IMG/VR virus record: IMGVR_UViG_3300010354_000632 | Span: 1-24,425 of that record | Source of the DNA: a virus | DNA length: 24,425 nt | Direction: 5' to 3' (one strand) | Shown: piece by piece, positions 14,923 through 21,537 of the stretch | Position numbering within the stretch: the first letter of the stretch is position 1 | Layout of the letters: the number at the start of each line of letters is the position of its first letter | The notes under the pieces: model-generated | The model's input: the letters and a program-made list of their open reading frames with translations, nothing else | Databases searched by the model: none | Told to the model about the DNA's origin: nothing | Translations under genes and position numbers: made by a program

Positions 14923-15257
14923 TTCGAATGCAATATACAGGACACCCGCCGGTGGGTTATCAGATTGATCGCAGCTATAATCTACCACCTATTACAGGTG
15001 CAGTTCAATGGAATGGCGTAAACAAGTGTCTTGAAGTCAGTAACGGTAGCAGTTGGCAAAGAATTGATAACACCGTTGAGTTTCATAACAGCATCGACAT
15101 TCAAGCCATGTATAACTGGATAGAAGAACAAAAACGTAAGCAGTCTGAAGAACAAGAACTACGCAGTAAATATCCTGCACTAGATGAAGCTTACAAGCAT
15201 CTTGAATTGATTAAGACACTTGTAAAAGATCACACAGAAAACAAAACAACAGTATAA
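14919..15257 (+). CDS. Uncharacterised phage protein with beta N-terminus and coiled C-terminus
   Basis: It starts in an ATGA overlap with the PP-loop gene and has 112 residues. The first half, IDRSYNLPPITGAVQWNGVN followed by KCLEVSNGSSWQRID, has the look of a short beta-hairpin module seen in tail-associated phage proteins. The second half is a strongly charged helix (WIEEQKRKQSEEQELRSKYP, then EAYKHLELIKTLVKDH), likely a coiled coil. No catalytic residues are apparent. I recall similar proteins in aquatic T4-like phages without known function. It is the last gene before an intergenic leader with a late-type TATAAATA box. Confidence 0.75.
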   Translation: MIRMQYTGHPPVGYQIDRSYNLPPITGAVQWNGVNKCLEVSNGSSWQRIDNTVEFHNSIDIQAMYNWIEEQKRKQSEEQELRSKYPALDEAYKHLELIKTLVKDHTENKTTV

Positions 15258-15260
15258 ATA
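15253..15260 (+). promoter_or_regulatory. T4-late-type promoter box TATAAATA upstream of folE
   Basis: TATAAATA is an exact match to the T4 late -10 consensus. It overlaps the TAA stop of the preceding gene and lies 62 bases upstream of the folE ATG. A small inverted repeat, GTTAC-ACAAAG-GTAAC (15266-15281), follows in the leader. A chance match is possible because the octamer spans the stop codon, and late expression of folE would be unexpected for a precursor enzyme. Confidence 0.35.
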
Positions 15261-15321
15261 GATACGTTACACAAAGGTAACAACATTCAATCTCAATATC
15301 CGTGTAAGGAAGGATTCAAAA

Positions 15322-16005
15322 ATGTCATATAACAAAACAAAAACCGATCCCGAACTGGGTCGACAGGTTCATGAGTACCTAGTAAAAATGGGTGTGGAAA
15401 CACCTACTAACCCAAACCAGTATGATCGTAAAGAAAAGATTGACCATATTGAAGCACATTTTGGTCACATCATGCGTATCTTAGGATTAGATCTAACTGA
15501 TGATAGTTTGATAGAAACACCTAAACGTGTGGCCAAGATGTATGTCAACGAAATCTTTTGGGGCTTGGACTACGAAGCATTTCCTAAATGTACCACAGTA
15601 GATAACAAAATGAAGTATGATGAAATGGTTATTGAAAGAAACGTCAATGTTCAAAGCAATTGTGAGCATCATTTCGTAGTCATCGACGGCGTGGCCACTG
15701 TGGCATACATACCTAAAAACAAAGTTCTAGGACTAAGTAAGATTAACCGCATAGTAGAATATTTTAGCAAACGACCACAGATTCAAGAAAGACTCACAGA
15801 ACAGATCTTTCACGCACTAAGTTTTATTCTTGACACAGATAATGTAGCAGTGGTCATTGATGCTCAACATTACTGTGTTAAAAGTCGCGGTGTTGAAGAT
15901 GTTGGTTCAAGCACTGTGACCAGTAAACTAGGTGGTTGTTTTAAAACTGAACCTGCTGTTCGAGCAGAGTTTATGAACATTGTCAATAACTGTAAGAGAA
16001 CATGA
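15322..16005 (+). CDS. folE: GTP cyclohydrolase I
   Basis: The 227 residues match FolE (E. coli 222). VNVQSNCEHHFVVIDG holds the zinc Cys and the catalytic/zinc His pair, and KVLGLSKINRIVEYFSKRPQ and IQERLTEQI form the substrate helix region. AVVIDAQHYCVKSRGVEDVG holds the third zinc ligand Cys and the HxC segment, and STVTSKLGGCF is the family's usual end. It opens GTP to 7,8-dihydroneopterin triphosphate, the first step of both folate and 7-deazaguanine synthesis. In dpdA-bearing phages FolE normally feeds base modification. ATG 15322 follows AAGGAAGGA. It is the first gene of a new unit after a 64-base gap. The stop overlaps the next ATG. Confidence 0.95.
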   Translation: MSYNKTKTDPELGRQVHEYLVKMGVETPTNPNQYDRKEKIDHIEAHFGHIMRILGLDLTDDSLIETPKRVAKMYVNEIFWGLDYEAFPKCTTVDNKMKYDEMVIERNVNVQSNCEHHFVVIDGVATVAYIPKNKVLGLSKINRIVEYFSKRPQIQERLTEQIFHALSFILDTDNVAVVIDAQHYCVKSRGVEDVGSSTVTSKLGGCFKTEPAVRAEFMNIVNNCKRT

Positions 16006-16193
16006 TGAAAGATCCCGTAATAGTCAATCTAGTTGAACAACTTAAAATAAAGATATCAGAAATTAACAGTCTCATGTCTTTGCTAGATGATAATGATGTT
16101 ATAGTTCAATTGAGTGTGGGCAGAGAAACTGCAATTAAACCTAGTGCAATATCTATCGTAAGCCTGATACAGACACATGACTACCTACAATAA
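16002..16193 (+). CDS. Small uncharacterised protein, 63 aa
   Basis: It starts in the ATGATG overlapping the folE stop and ends inside the next gene. The N-terminal helix VNLVEQLKIKISEINSLMSL has heptad-like hydrophobics suggesting a coiled coil. The rest is VIVQLSVGRETAIKPSAISI and a short tail. No motif is recognised. Its tight coupling on both sides is the main evidence that it is expressed. Confidence 0.6.
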   Translation: MMKDPVIVNLVEQLKIKISEINSLMSLLDDNDVIVQLSVGRETAIKPSAISIVSLIQTHDYLQ

Positions 16194-16557
16194 ATCAATT
16201 ACATCTGTAACAGCAATTGTTGGCAGTGGTGGCAGTGGTGGCAGTGGTGGCAGTGGTGGCAGTGGTGGAGGCACAGGTCAATATAACATATCCACTGGCC
16301 TGTATCGGACTGGAAATGTCCAACAAGGAGGTTTAGTAATCAATAACTCTACTAAACCTGAAAAAATTTTTAGTATAACCACTGATGGTAGGTTCACATA
16401 CGGCACCGAAAGCGTTAAAATAGATGACCTACTTAGAACAATTAAGTTAGTAAAAAAACTAGCATTTGATGTAGCAGCGGATCCTGAACTCAGTAAAAAA
16501 TTACCTTACCTCAAAGATGCTGCCCACGATTGGGTCATAGATGACCTAAAACAATAG
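16177..16557 (+). CDS. Phage protein with Gly-Ser repeat linker, 126 aa
   Basis: ATG 16177 overlaps the preceding gene by 17 bases. The N-terminal TTYNKSITSVTAIVGSGG is followed by five GSG triplets encoded by a perfect 9-bp tandem repeat. A beta-rich segment comes next (YNISTGLYRTGNVQQGGLVI, then KIFSITTDGRFTYGTES), and then a helix (IDDLLRTIKLVKKLAFDVAA) ending in LPYLKDAAHDWVIDDL. The flexible Gly-Ser linker and beta segment resemble accessory tail or capsid proteins, but no family is recognised. Copy number of the repeat may vary between relatives. An AGGAG site for the next gene directly follows. Confidence 0.75.
   Translation: MTTYNKSITSVTAIVGSGGSGGSGGSGGSGGGTGQYNISTGLYRTGNVQQGGLVINNSTKPEKIFSITTDGRFTYGTESVKIDDLLRTIKLVKKLAFDVAADPELSKKLPYLKDAAHDWVIDDLKQ
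16222..16266 (+). repeat. 9-bp tandem repeat (GGCAGTGGT x5) within a coding region
   Basis: Five perfect copies of GGCAGTGGT encode Gly-Ser-Gly triplets, flanked by degenerate GGAGGCACAGGT. The unit is in frame, so expansion or contraction changes only linker length. It is a coding microsatellite-like tract, not a CRISPR or regulatory array. Confidence 0.9.
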
Positions 16558-16565
16558 GAGATATT

Positions 16566-16832
16566 ATGGCAACTAAAAAGAAAGCCAAGACCGAAGTCAA
16601 AGTCGATGATGTCACTAGCAGAGAAATACCTAAGAACACCAAAACACCAAAACTGACAATAGTTGCTCCCGAACAATATGAAATTGATTGGGACAAAATC
16701 GCTGCTAATGTAAAAGAGGCTGCGGAAGAATACGAACGAAAAAAACTAGTGGAAGCTGCACCATACCATCCAGGTTATGAAGGTGCAATAATCGAAACTA
16801 AACCTGTTAAGTCTAAGAAAAAGAAAAAATGA
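16566..16832 (+). CDS. Small Lys-rich uncharacterised protein, 88 aa
   Basis: ATG 16566 has an ideal AGGAGATATT site. Both ends are lysine-rich (ATKKKAKTEVKVDD and SKKKKK), with a central TIVAPEQYEIDWDKIAANVK helix and a YHPGYEGAI turn. The charge pattern suggests nucleic-acid binding or a disordered scaffold-like peptide. No family is recognised. It overlaps the phosphoribosyltransferase start by an ATGA. Confidence 0.7.
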   Translation: MATKKKAKTEVKVDDVTSREIPKNTKTPKLTIVAPEQYEIDWDKIAANVKEAAEEYERKKLVEAAPYHPGYEGAIIETKPVKSKKKKK

Positions 16833-17416
16833 ACAAGATCTATTATACATGGAAAGATTTTGACAAAGATGTTATCAATCTATCTAAACAGATAAAAACC
16901 AGTGAGTGGATACCAGATTACTTTGTGGCCATTAATAGAGGCGGACTACCTTTGGGTGTAAGTCTTAGCAATCTAATGAATATACCGTTGAAAGTTATAA
17001 CAGTTAGCTTGAGAGATCATGCATGTATTAGTGTAGACCGCAGTATTGCTGCTGATGCCTTTGGTTGGTATAATGCTCATGTTGAAGATCAATGGCTGTC
17101 ACATAATAATTATTCGTATAAGGCAGATTATAAAAAACACAGCAAAAAAATCTTAATCTGTGATGACATCAATGACAGCGGAGCAACCTTTAACTGGATC
17201 GTAGAGAATGTTCCTAAAGAAATGTTACCTGGAGATTCCAGGTGGCAAGAAGTATGGAACGACAATGTTCGGTTTGCCACACTGTGGGATAATCCTGCTA
17301 GTGAGTTTGTCAAAAAGCTCGACTACACTGTTCACAGTAAAGATCCTAGTAGCAACCCATGGATAGTATTTCCTTGGGAAGAACCAATGGCAAAAATTCC
17401 AAAACAAAAAAAGTAA
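16829..17416 (+). CDS. Type I phosphoribosyltransferase
   Basis: The 195 residues contain the PRPP-binding signature KKILICDDINDSGATFN (two Asp at 112-113, loop to 120). PDYFVAINRGGLPLGVSLSN is the usual strand-loop-helix with the PPi-binding RGG. These features place it with purine/xanthine phosphoribosyltransferases (HGPRT/XGPRT type, about 150-200 aa). It would attach ribose-5-phosphate to a free base or catalyse the reverse. The specific base is not evident. In a window with dpdA it could recycle the guanine released by base exchange, which is inference. It overlaps both neighbours and ends with a basic KIPKQKK tail. Confidence 0.82.
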   Translation: MNKIYYTWKDFDKDVINLSKQIKTSEWIPDYFVAINRGGLPLGVSLSNLMNIPLKVITVSLRDHACISVDRSIAADAFGWYNAHVEDQWLSHNNYSYKADYKKHSKKILICDDINDSGATFNWIVENVPKEMLPGDSRWQEVWNDNVRFATLWDNPASEFVKKLDYTVHSKDPSSNPWIVFPWEEPMAKIPKQKK

Positions 17417-17652
17417 TGAGTCAACTACTGCTAACTCTTAATTTTTGGGAAAGCAAGCAGTTAGAATACTGGTTGACAGACCACTATCCTGATGTTAAAA
17501 TAAGAACATTATATGATACATGGAGTCCTCCTGATTCAGAAGAATGGTATGCCCTTGAAGGATCGATTGATCAAGAGTTTGAGTGTTTGCTTAGACTCAA
17601 ATATGGTAATAAAGTTAGAGGCGGAATAAGATTTGGAAACATTCAAAGTTAG
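17416..17652 (+). CDS. Small uncharacterised protein, 78 aa
   Basis: ATG 17416 sits in a TAATG overlap with the phosphoribosyltransferase stop. The start at 17359 would lie deep in that gene. The product has a hydrophobic N-terminus (SQLLLTLNFWESKQLEYWLT), a Trp-rich middle (TLYDTWSPPDSEEWYALEGS) and a basic end. There is no recognisable motif. It overlaps the queE start by 20 bases and its end carries the ribosome-binding AGAGGCGGA used by queE. Confidence 0.65.
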   Translation: MSQLLLTLNFWESKQLEYWLTDHYPDVKIRTLYDTWSPPDSEEWYALEGSIDQEFECLLRLKYGNKVRGGIRFGNIQS

Positions 17653-18487
17653 TGAAATTTTTTATAGTGCCCAAGGTGAAGGTCGCTTTATTGGCGTACC
17701 TAGCATATTTTTTAGAACATTTGGCTGCAATTTTCAATGTGCAGGTTTTGGTTTACCACGTGGAGAAAAAACTACAGAGCCAGATGAAATTGACGTCACT
17801 AAGTATTCCAACTTTATGGAACTGCCATTGGTAAAATATGGTTGTGACAGTTATGCCAGTTGGCATCCAAATTTTAGAAAGTTTAGTCCAAGATACAGTA
17901 TACAAGAAAGCGTTGATGCCATGCTGGCTCTAACTCCTAACCATCATTGGCTGCAGGATAATGGCAACGATGTTCACCTTGTAATCACAGGCGGTGAACC
18001 TCTTCTAGGCTGGCAAAATTTGTATCCAGAACTCTTGACTCATACTGCTATGAGCGACCTACGTAACCTAACGTTTGAAACCAATGGTACTCAAATGTTG
18101 CATAAAGAATTTAAAACATTTCTTAGAGATGGTTATCGCTTACGTAAAGACAACATTACCTTTAGTGTAAGTCCTAAACTCAGTGCCAGTGGTGAAGCCT
18201 GGGAACATGCTGTCAAACCCCAAGTCATAATTGATTATCAACATGTTGGACATGTTTATCTTAAATTTGTAGTCAGTGCAGCGGAAGATTTTGACGAAGT
18301 AGACACTGCTGTTAAAGCATATAGACTGGCGGGATTTACTGGACAGGTCTATGTTATGAGTATTGGCGGCACAGACGAAAGTTATTTTGCTCATAGTAAA
18401 AACGTAGCAGACATGGCACTGGCACGTGGTTATCGTTATAGTCCTAGACTTCATGTAGATATTTGGAGCAATGGCTGGGGTAAGTAA
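17633..18487 (+). CDS. queE: QueE-like 7-carboxy-7-deazaguanine synthase (radical SAM), insertion in the Cys motif
   Basis: Translation most likely starts at TTG 17633. An in-frame TAA lies two codons upstream and an AGAGGCGGA site precedes it, giving 284 residues against about 220 for E. coli QueE. FYSAQGEGRFIGVPSIFFR is the characteristic QueE N-terminus. The cluster Cys are C32 and C36 in GCNFQC and C71 in GCDSYASW, so the usual CX3CX2C is interrupted by an insertion (C-x34-C). ITGGEPLLGW (119-126) binds SAM, LTFETNG follows, and SVSPKLSASGE and KFVVS match later QueE motifs. It converts carboxy-tetrahydropterin to carboxy-deazaguanine. With FolE and the QueD-like protein it supplies the DpdA pathway. 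The insertion may be typical of phage QueE and should not inactivate it. Confidence 0.88.
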   Translation: METFKVSEIFYSAQGEGRFIGVPSIFFRTFGCNFQCAGFGLPRGEKTTEPDEIDVTKYSNFMELPLVKYGCDSYASWHPNFRKFSPRYSIQESVDAMLALTPNHHWLQDNGNDVHLVITGGEPLLGWQNLYPELLTHTAMSDLRNLTFETNGTQMLHKEFKTFLRDGYRLRKDNITFSVSPKLSASGEAWEHAVKPQVIIDYQHVGHVYLKFVVSAAEDFDEVDTAVKAYRLAGFTGQVYVMSIGGTDESYFAHSKNVADMALARGYRYSPRLHVDIWSNGWGK

Positions 18488-18705
18488 TGTTTAGAACCAT
18501 TACCAATGTTATACTAGCAGTTTCATTAGTCATGATTTCTGCTCAAGCTCTGCGAGCAGATTGGTCCAGACTTGAAAAAACAGAAACACCACGCACAGAA
18601 AAAGAATACGTGGGGGGTGCTGCTGGTGTAGAGTACGTGCTACTCTGCCAAGATGGCCGAACAACCTTTGGAAAATGCAACGGAAATCAATCAATTAAGG
18701 AATAA
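18487..18705 (+). CDS. Small exported protein with signal peptide, 72 aa
   Basis: ATG 18487 follows the queE stop in a TAATG overlap. The N-terminus has Arg then a hydrophobic core (VILAVSLVMISAQA) and a likely cleavage near ALRA/D at residues 22-24, typical of a Sec signal peptide. The mature part of about 48 residues has two Cys (VEYVLLCQDGRTTFGKCNGN) that could form a disulfide. It is probably periplasmic. A function in superinfection exclusion or in altering the envelope is possible but speculative. Confidence 0.65.
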   Translation: MFRTITNVILAVSLVMISAQALRADWSRLEKTETPRTEKEYVGGAAGVEYVLLCQDGRTTFGKCNGNQSIKE

Positions 18706-18707
18706 TA

Positions 18708-18899
18708 ATGAAACAGATGTTAAGTGACTGTGATGGTTACCAGGTCTTTATGGAAGTCAAAAAAATCAGCTCTGTCAATAAGAATGTTGTAATCTTCTAT
18801 ACTAAATGGTTAGATGCCAAGAACCCCGATGAGTTTCATAAAAAGTTTGAGTTCTATTTGTCAGATGGTGAATTAATGAATCTGAAAGACAGTCTATGA
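18708..18899 (+). CDS. Small uncharacterised protein, 63 aa
   Basis: ATG 18708 follows an AAGGAATAAT site. It has a compact alpha/beta look, with strands YQVFMEVKKIS and KNVVIFYTKWL, a DEFHKKFEFYLS strand/helix and a final GELMNLKDSL. No motif is recognised. The stop overlaps the next ATG (ATGA). Confidence 0.65.
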   Translation: MKQMLSDCDGYQVFMEVKKISSVNKNVVIFYTKWLDAKNPDEFHKKFEFYLSDGELMNLKDSL

Positions 18900-19222
18900 T
18901 AGACAAGTTAAAAAATCTATTCAAAAAACCTAAGAATCACAAAGAATCTGACGAACCTTGGGTCAATGTAGTCAACACTGATTTCGATGAAAATAATCCG
19001 AGGCAAGGCTTTATGGAATTGGAATGGAACTCAGCCTTCATTGAATTTTTGAAGAAACATGGATATAAGGGTAAAAATGACGAAGAAATCGTGGATCGTT
19101 GGTTCACTGATTTGTGCAAGAACATTGGTGCTCAAATGGATGAAGAATCCAAATTTGTAGCTGATGCTGATGTGCTGCCAAAACGTAAGAAAAAAGTTGA
19201 CACAAAAAATGATGACAAGTAA
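18896..19222 (+). CDS. Uncharacterised charged phage protein, 108 aa
   Basis: It starts in an ATGA overlap. The N-terminus is basic (DKLKNLFKKPKNHKE) and the middle has ENNPRQGFMELEWNSAFIEF, then LKKHGYKGKNDEEIVDRWFT followed by DLCKNIG. The C-terminus is a Lys/Asp tail. The 'GFMELEWN..F...L...GY.G..DE.IVD.WF..LC' pattern is one I associate with small conserved proteins of T4-like aquatic phages, function unknown. There are no membrane segments or enzyme motifs. Confidence 0.75.
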   Translation: MIDKLKNLFKKPKNHKESDEPWVNVVNTDFDENNPRQGFMELEWNSAFIEFLKKHGYKGKNDEEIVDRWFTDLCKNIGAQMDEESKFVADADVLPKRKKKVDTKNDDK

Positions 19223-19424
19223 ACTACACTGGAGTTTTCGTGTAAATTGGGTTGGTGACAGTCATATTTTAGTTGGATATAAACGTCAAGACGACGATGA
19301 CTGGACAGAATTTCTTTTTACAGTAAATGAATACACAGAGTGGATGAGTTTGTTGCAGGAATTTAATATTAATTTTCGCGAACAGATTGATCAAAAGTTA
19401 ATCGAATCTTATATAAATGAGTAA
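19209..19424 (+). CDS. Small uncharacterised protein, 71 aa
   Basis: The ATGATG at 19209-19214 within the previous gene's end is preferred, while the earlier frame opening at 19164 has no ribosome-binding site. The product has a beta-like start (KLHWSFRVNWVGDSHILVGY), an acidic KRQDDDDWTEFLF loop and a helical end (TEWMSLLQEFNINFREQIDQ). No family is recognised. It overlaps the nuclease start by 8 bases. A TTGACACAAAAA-like stretch runs through its start region (see rejected items). Confidence 0.65.
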   Translation: MMTSKLHWSFRVNWVGDSHILVGYKRQDDDDWTEFLFTVNEYTEWMSLLQEFNINFREQIDQKLIESYINE

Positions 19425-20406
19425 AATGTATCTACTAGTTGACGCCGCTAACATGTTTTTTAGAGCCAGACATGTTGTTCGAGGAGATGATCCTGAAACC
19501 AAAGTTGGCATGGCCTATCACATCATGTTCAACAGCATTAACAAGGTATGGCGTGACTTTAAAGGCAGTCATGTGGTAATTTGTCTAGAGGGACGCAGTT
19601 GGCGCAAAGACTTTTACGAAGGTTATAAACGTAATCGACAAGATGCTCGTGCTGCACTCAGTCCCAAAGAAGCCGAAGAGGACAGAGTATTTTGGCAGGC
19701 CTTTGATGAACTAAAAGAATACCTTAGTGCCAAAACTAACTGCACTGTTCTGCGACATGAACGCTGTGAAGCTGACGACTTCATTGCTCGTTGGATACAG
19801 AACCATCCCAATGACAGTCATGTCATTGTTAGCAGTGACAGCGACTTTTATCAGCTATTGGCTCCAAATGTTAGACAGTTCAATGGCATTACTAAACAGT
19901 TGATTACCGTAGAAGGTGTATTTGATGAAAAAGGTAGACCTGTCTTAGACAAGAAAACCAAAGAGCCATTGCCCGCGCCTGATCCCGCTTGGCTCTTATT
20001 TGAAAAATGTATGCGTGGTGACAGTACTGACAATGTGTTTAGTGCTTTTCCAGGCGTTCGTGAACGAGGTACTAAAAATAAGGTCGGTCTTCGTGAAGCC
20101 TTTGCAGATCGCAACACCAAAGGCTACAATTGGAATAATATGATGCTACAGCGTTGGACAGATCATGAAGGTGTTGAACATCGTGTTCGTGATCGATATC
20201 TGTTCAATCGGCAACTAATTGACTTGACAGCCCAGCCCGAAGACATTAAAATTGCTATGGATGAAACTATCAATACTGCAATTGCCAAGTCGAGAATCAA
20301 TCAAGTGGGCTTGCATTTTGTTAAGTTTTGTGGTAAATGGGATCTTGTCAATGTCGCTGACAAGATGGTGGAACACAGTGATTATCTAGGAGCAGCATAC
20401 CAATGA
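19417..20406 (+). CDS. rnh: T4 RNase H-like 5'-3' exonuclease / flap nuclease
   Basis: The 329 residues (T4 Rnh is 305) contain the FEN/PIN metal sites. These are LLVDAANMFFRARH (Asp9), VVICLEGRSWRKDFYEGYK (arch region), ERCEADDFIARW (Glu118, Asp120, Asp121), VIVSSDSDFYQLL (Asp141, Asp143), and the helix-hairpin region MRGDSTDNVFSAFPGV (Asp202, Asp205). It removes RNA primers from lagging-strand fragments and trims flaps alongside the polymerase and clamp. All catalytic acids are present. It overlaps its neighbours at both ends. A short insertion around residues 165-190 (VEGVFDEKGRPVLDKKTKEP) may be lineage-specific. Confidence 0.9.
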   Translation: MSKMYLLVDAANMFFRARHVVRGDDPETKVGMAYHIMFNSINKVWRDFKGSHVVICLEGRSWRKDFYEGYKRNRQDARAALSPKEAEEDRVFWQAFDELKEYLSAKTNCTVLRHERCEADDFIARWIQNHPNDSHVIVSSDSDFYQLLAPNVRQFNGITKQLITVEGVFDEKGRPVLDKKTKEPLPAPDPAWLLFEKCMRGDSTDNVFSAFPGVRERGTKNKVGLREAFADRNTKGYNWNNMMLQRWTDHEGVEHRVRDRYLFNRQLIDLTAQPEDIKIAMDETINTAIAKSRINQVGLHFVKFCGKWDLVNVADKMVEHSDYLGAAYQ

Positions 20407-20864
20407 TATTGGCCAAGAATGTTATTAAAGATAAGTTTTGGATTCTAGAAGAAAATGCCAAACGTGTGGGCATGATGAATTTCAAAGATGATAATTATGT
20501 AATTAATCTAAAACGAAAAGAATACACAGTACACAGTCAAACAGACCTAAAAAATCTAGGTATTGAGTTTGTCAAGCGTGACTACAACCATGGTGGTCAT
20601 TTGGAAGTCATGGGCTATCCGACTGATCAAGAAGAAGTTTTTAATGTACAAGAAATAGACGGCTATCCCACTTTTACCAAAAAAGCAGCCAGTAGAAGCA
20701 CTCATGTAGCAGGTTGGTATGGTCTTAGGTTTAAGAATGGTTGGGTCTGTAGTCTTTGTCCTAGACTGACTACTATTCAGAATAATATTCATGTTGGTCC
20801 ATACAAGTCTAAAATGGATCTTAAGGTAGTCTTGGGTCAACAACGAGAAGACGACGAGGATTAA
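20403..20864 (+). CDS. Uncharacterised phage protein, 153 aa
   Basis: It starts in an ATGA overlap with the nuclease. The N-terminal part KDKFWILEENAKRVGMMNFK reads like a small beta domain. A middle region follows (LEVMGYPTDQEEVFNVQEID), then KKAASRSTHVAGWYGLRFKN with GWVCSLCPRL, and a helical, acidic end (MDLKVVLGQQREDDED). The Cys pair in WVCSLCPR might bind metal but could be incidental. I have seen comparable proteins in T4-like aquatic phages without function. It ends the unit before a 48-base gap with a late-type promoter box. Confidence 0.78.
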   Translation: MILAKNVIKDKFWILEENAKRVGMMNFKDDNYVINLKRKEYTVHSQTDLKNLGIEFVKRDYNHGGHLEVMGYPTDQEEVFNVQEIDGYPTFTKKAASRSTHVAGWYGLRFKNGWVCSLCPRLTTIQNNIHVGPYKSKMDLKVVLGQQREDDED

Positions 20865-20887
20865 GTTAGCATATAATACGTTTCCTA

Positions 20888-20895
20888 GATAAATA
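20888..20895 (+). promoter_or_regulatory. T4-late-like promoter box (GATAAATA)
   Basis: GATAAATA lies 17 bases before the ATG at 20913, with AGGAGAAACG between as ribosome-binding site. It differs from the T4 late box TATAAATA at the first base. A TATAAT at 20872-20877 lies just upstream but has no -35 partner. Confidence 0.5.
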
Positions 20896-20912
20896 TATTT
20901 AGGAGAAACGTA

Positions 20913-21230
20913 ATGGCAAGACCTAAACCTACTATATTGTTGACGCATGTAGATTCCGCTAGTTTTAAAAGTGAAGAAATACTGGAAGCCGATGCCATCT
21001 ATGCTGTCTTTTACAAAGGAAAACCTTTCAATCTAAGAACACATTTGAATAGTCTACAAGACTATCCTGGACCAAAATATAAAAAAGTTAGCTTTAGCAA
21101 TCCTGGACATGCATTTAATTTAATGGAAAAACTGAACAAGTTATTTAAATGCAGTGATTTTACAGTAGTCGAATTACGCGAAGGCATCGAGGTTCTTGAA
21201 GATGACCTTAACAAAAGAACAACTAAGTAG
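20913..21230 (+). CDS. Conserved-type small phage protein, 105 aa
   Basis: ATG 20913 has a good AGGAGAAACG site and a late-type box. The sequence is RPKPTILLTHVDSASFKSEE, then ILEADAIYAVFYKGKPFNLR, then DYPGPKYKKVSFSNPGHAFN, then LMEKLNKLFKCSDFTVVELR. This 'AIYAVFY.GKPFNLR...YPGPKYKKVSFSNPGHA..L' pattern is one I associate with aquatic T4-like phages. It is probably a compact alpha/beta protein. No catalytic motif is visible. Late promoter placement suggests a virion or assembly role, unproven. Confidence 0.8.
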   Translation: MARPKPTILLTHVDSASFKSEEILEADAIYAVFYKGKPFNLRTHLNSLQDYPGPKYKKVSFSNPGHAFNLMEKLNKLFKCSDFTVVELREGIEVLEDDLNKRTTK

Positions 21231-21537
21231 ATTTATAATCAATGAACTACAGAAAAGAGTTGATCATCCATTGGAATTTTTCGCTGTATTCAAAAATCCC
21301 AAAGGAACACGATTTACAACATCAGGCTACAGTATGGCCCATAAGATATGGAAAAACTATACTATAAAAATGCCTAAAGAATATTCAGTAAAAACAGGTA
21401 CTCTAATAATGCTAGACAAACGCATGTCTTGGCCTTACTACCTATCAGGTACCAAGCTAGTGCTGTTCAACGAAATGGACGCCTTTGAATTCAGTCTTTA
21501 TCAAGGTGATATTAATCTATGGGCCAACAAGGACTAA
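21202..21537 (+). CDS. Uncharacterised protein, 111 aa
   Basis: ATG 21202 inside the previous gene is preferred over a TTG at 21196. The protein starts with a basic helix (TKEQLSRFIINELQKRVDHP) followed by a beta-rich portion (EFFAVFKNPKGTRFTTSGYS, then YSVKTGTLIMLDKRMSWPYY, then GTKLVLFNEMDAFEFSLYQG). No family is recognised. The end overlaps the dioxygenase start by 19 bases, so the pair is coupled. Confidence 0.72.
   Translation: MTLTKEQLSRFIINELQKRVDHPLEFFAVFKNPKGTRFTTSGYSMAHKIWKNYTIKMPKEYSVKTGTLIMLDKRMSWPYYLSGTKLVLFNEMDAFEFSLYQGDINLWANKD

Noticed and set aside
16222-16266. CRISPR-like or regulatory tandem array
   Set aside because: The 9-bp units have no spacers, are in frame and encode Gly-Ser-Gly, so this is a coding linker repeat.
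19197-19225. TTGACACAAAAA...TAAACT resembling the cassette promoter
   Set aside because: The 17-bp spacing fits, but the -10 is poor, the conserved CGGTTTG spacer is absent and it lies in A-rich coding sequence. Probably chance.
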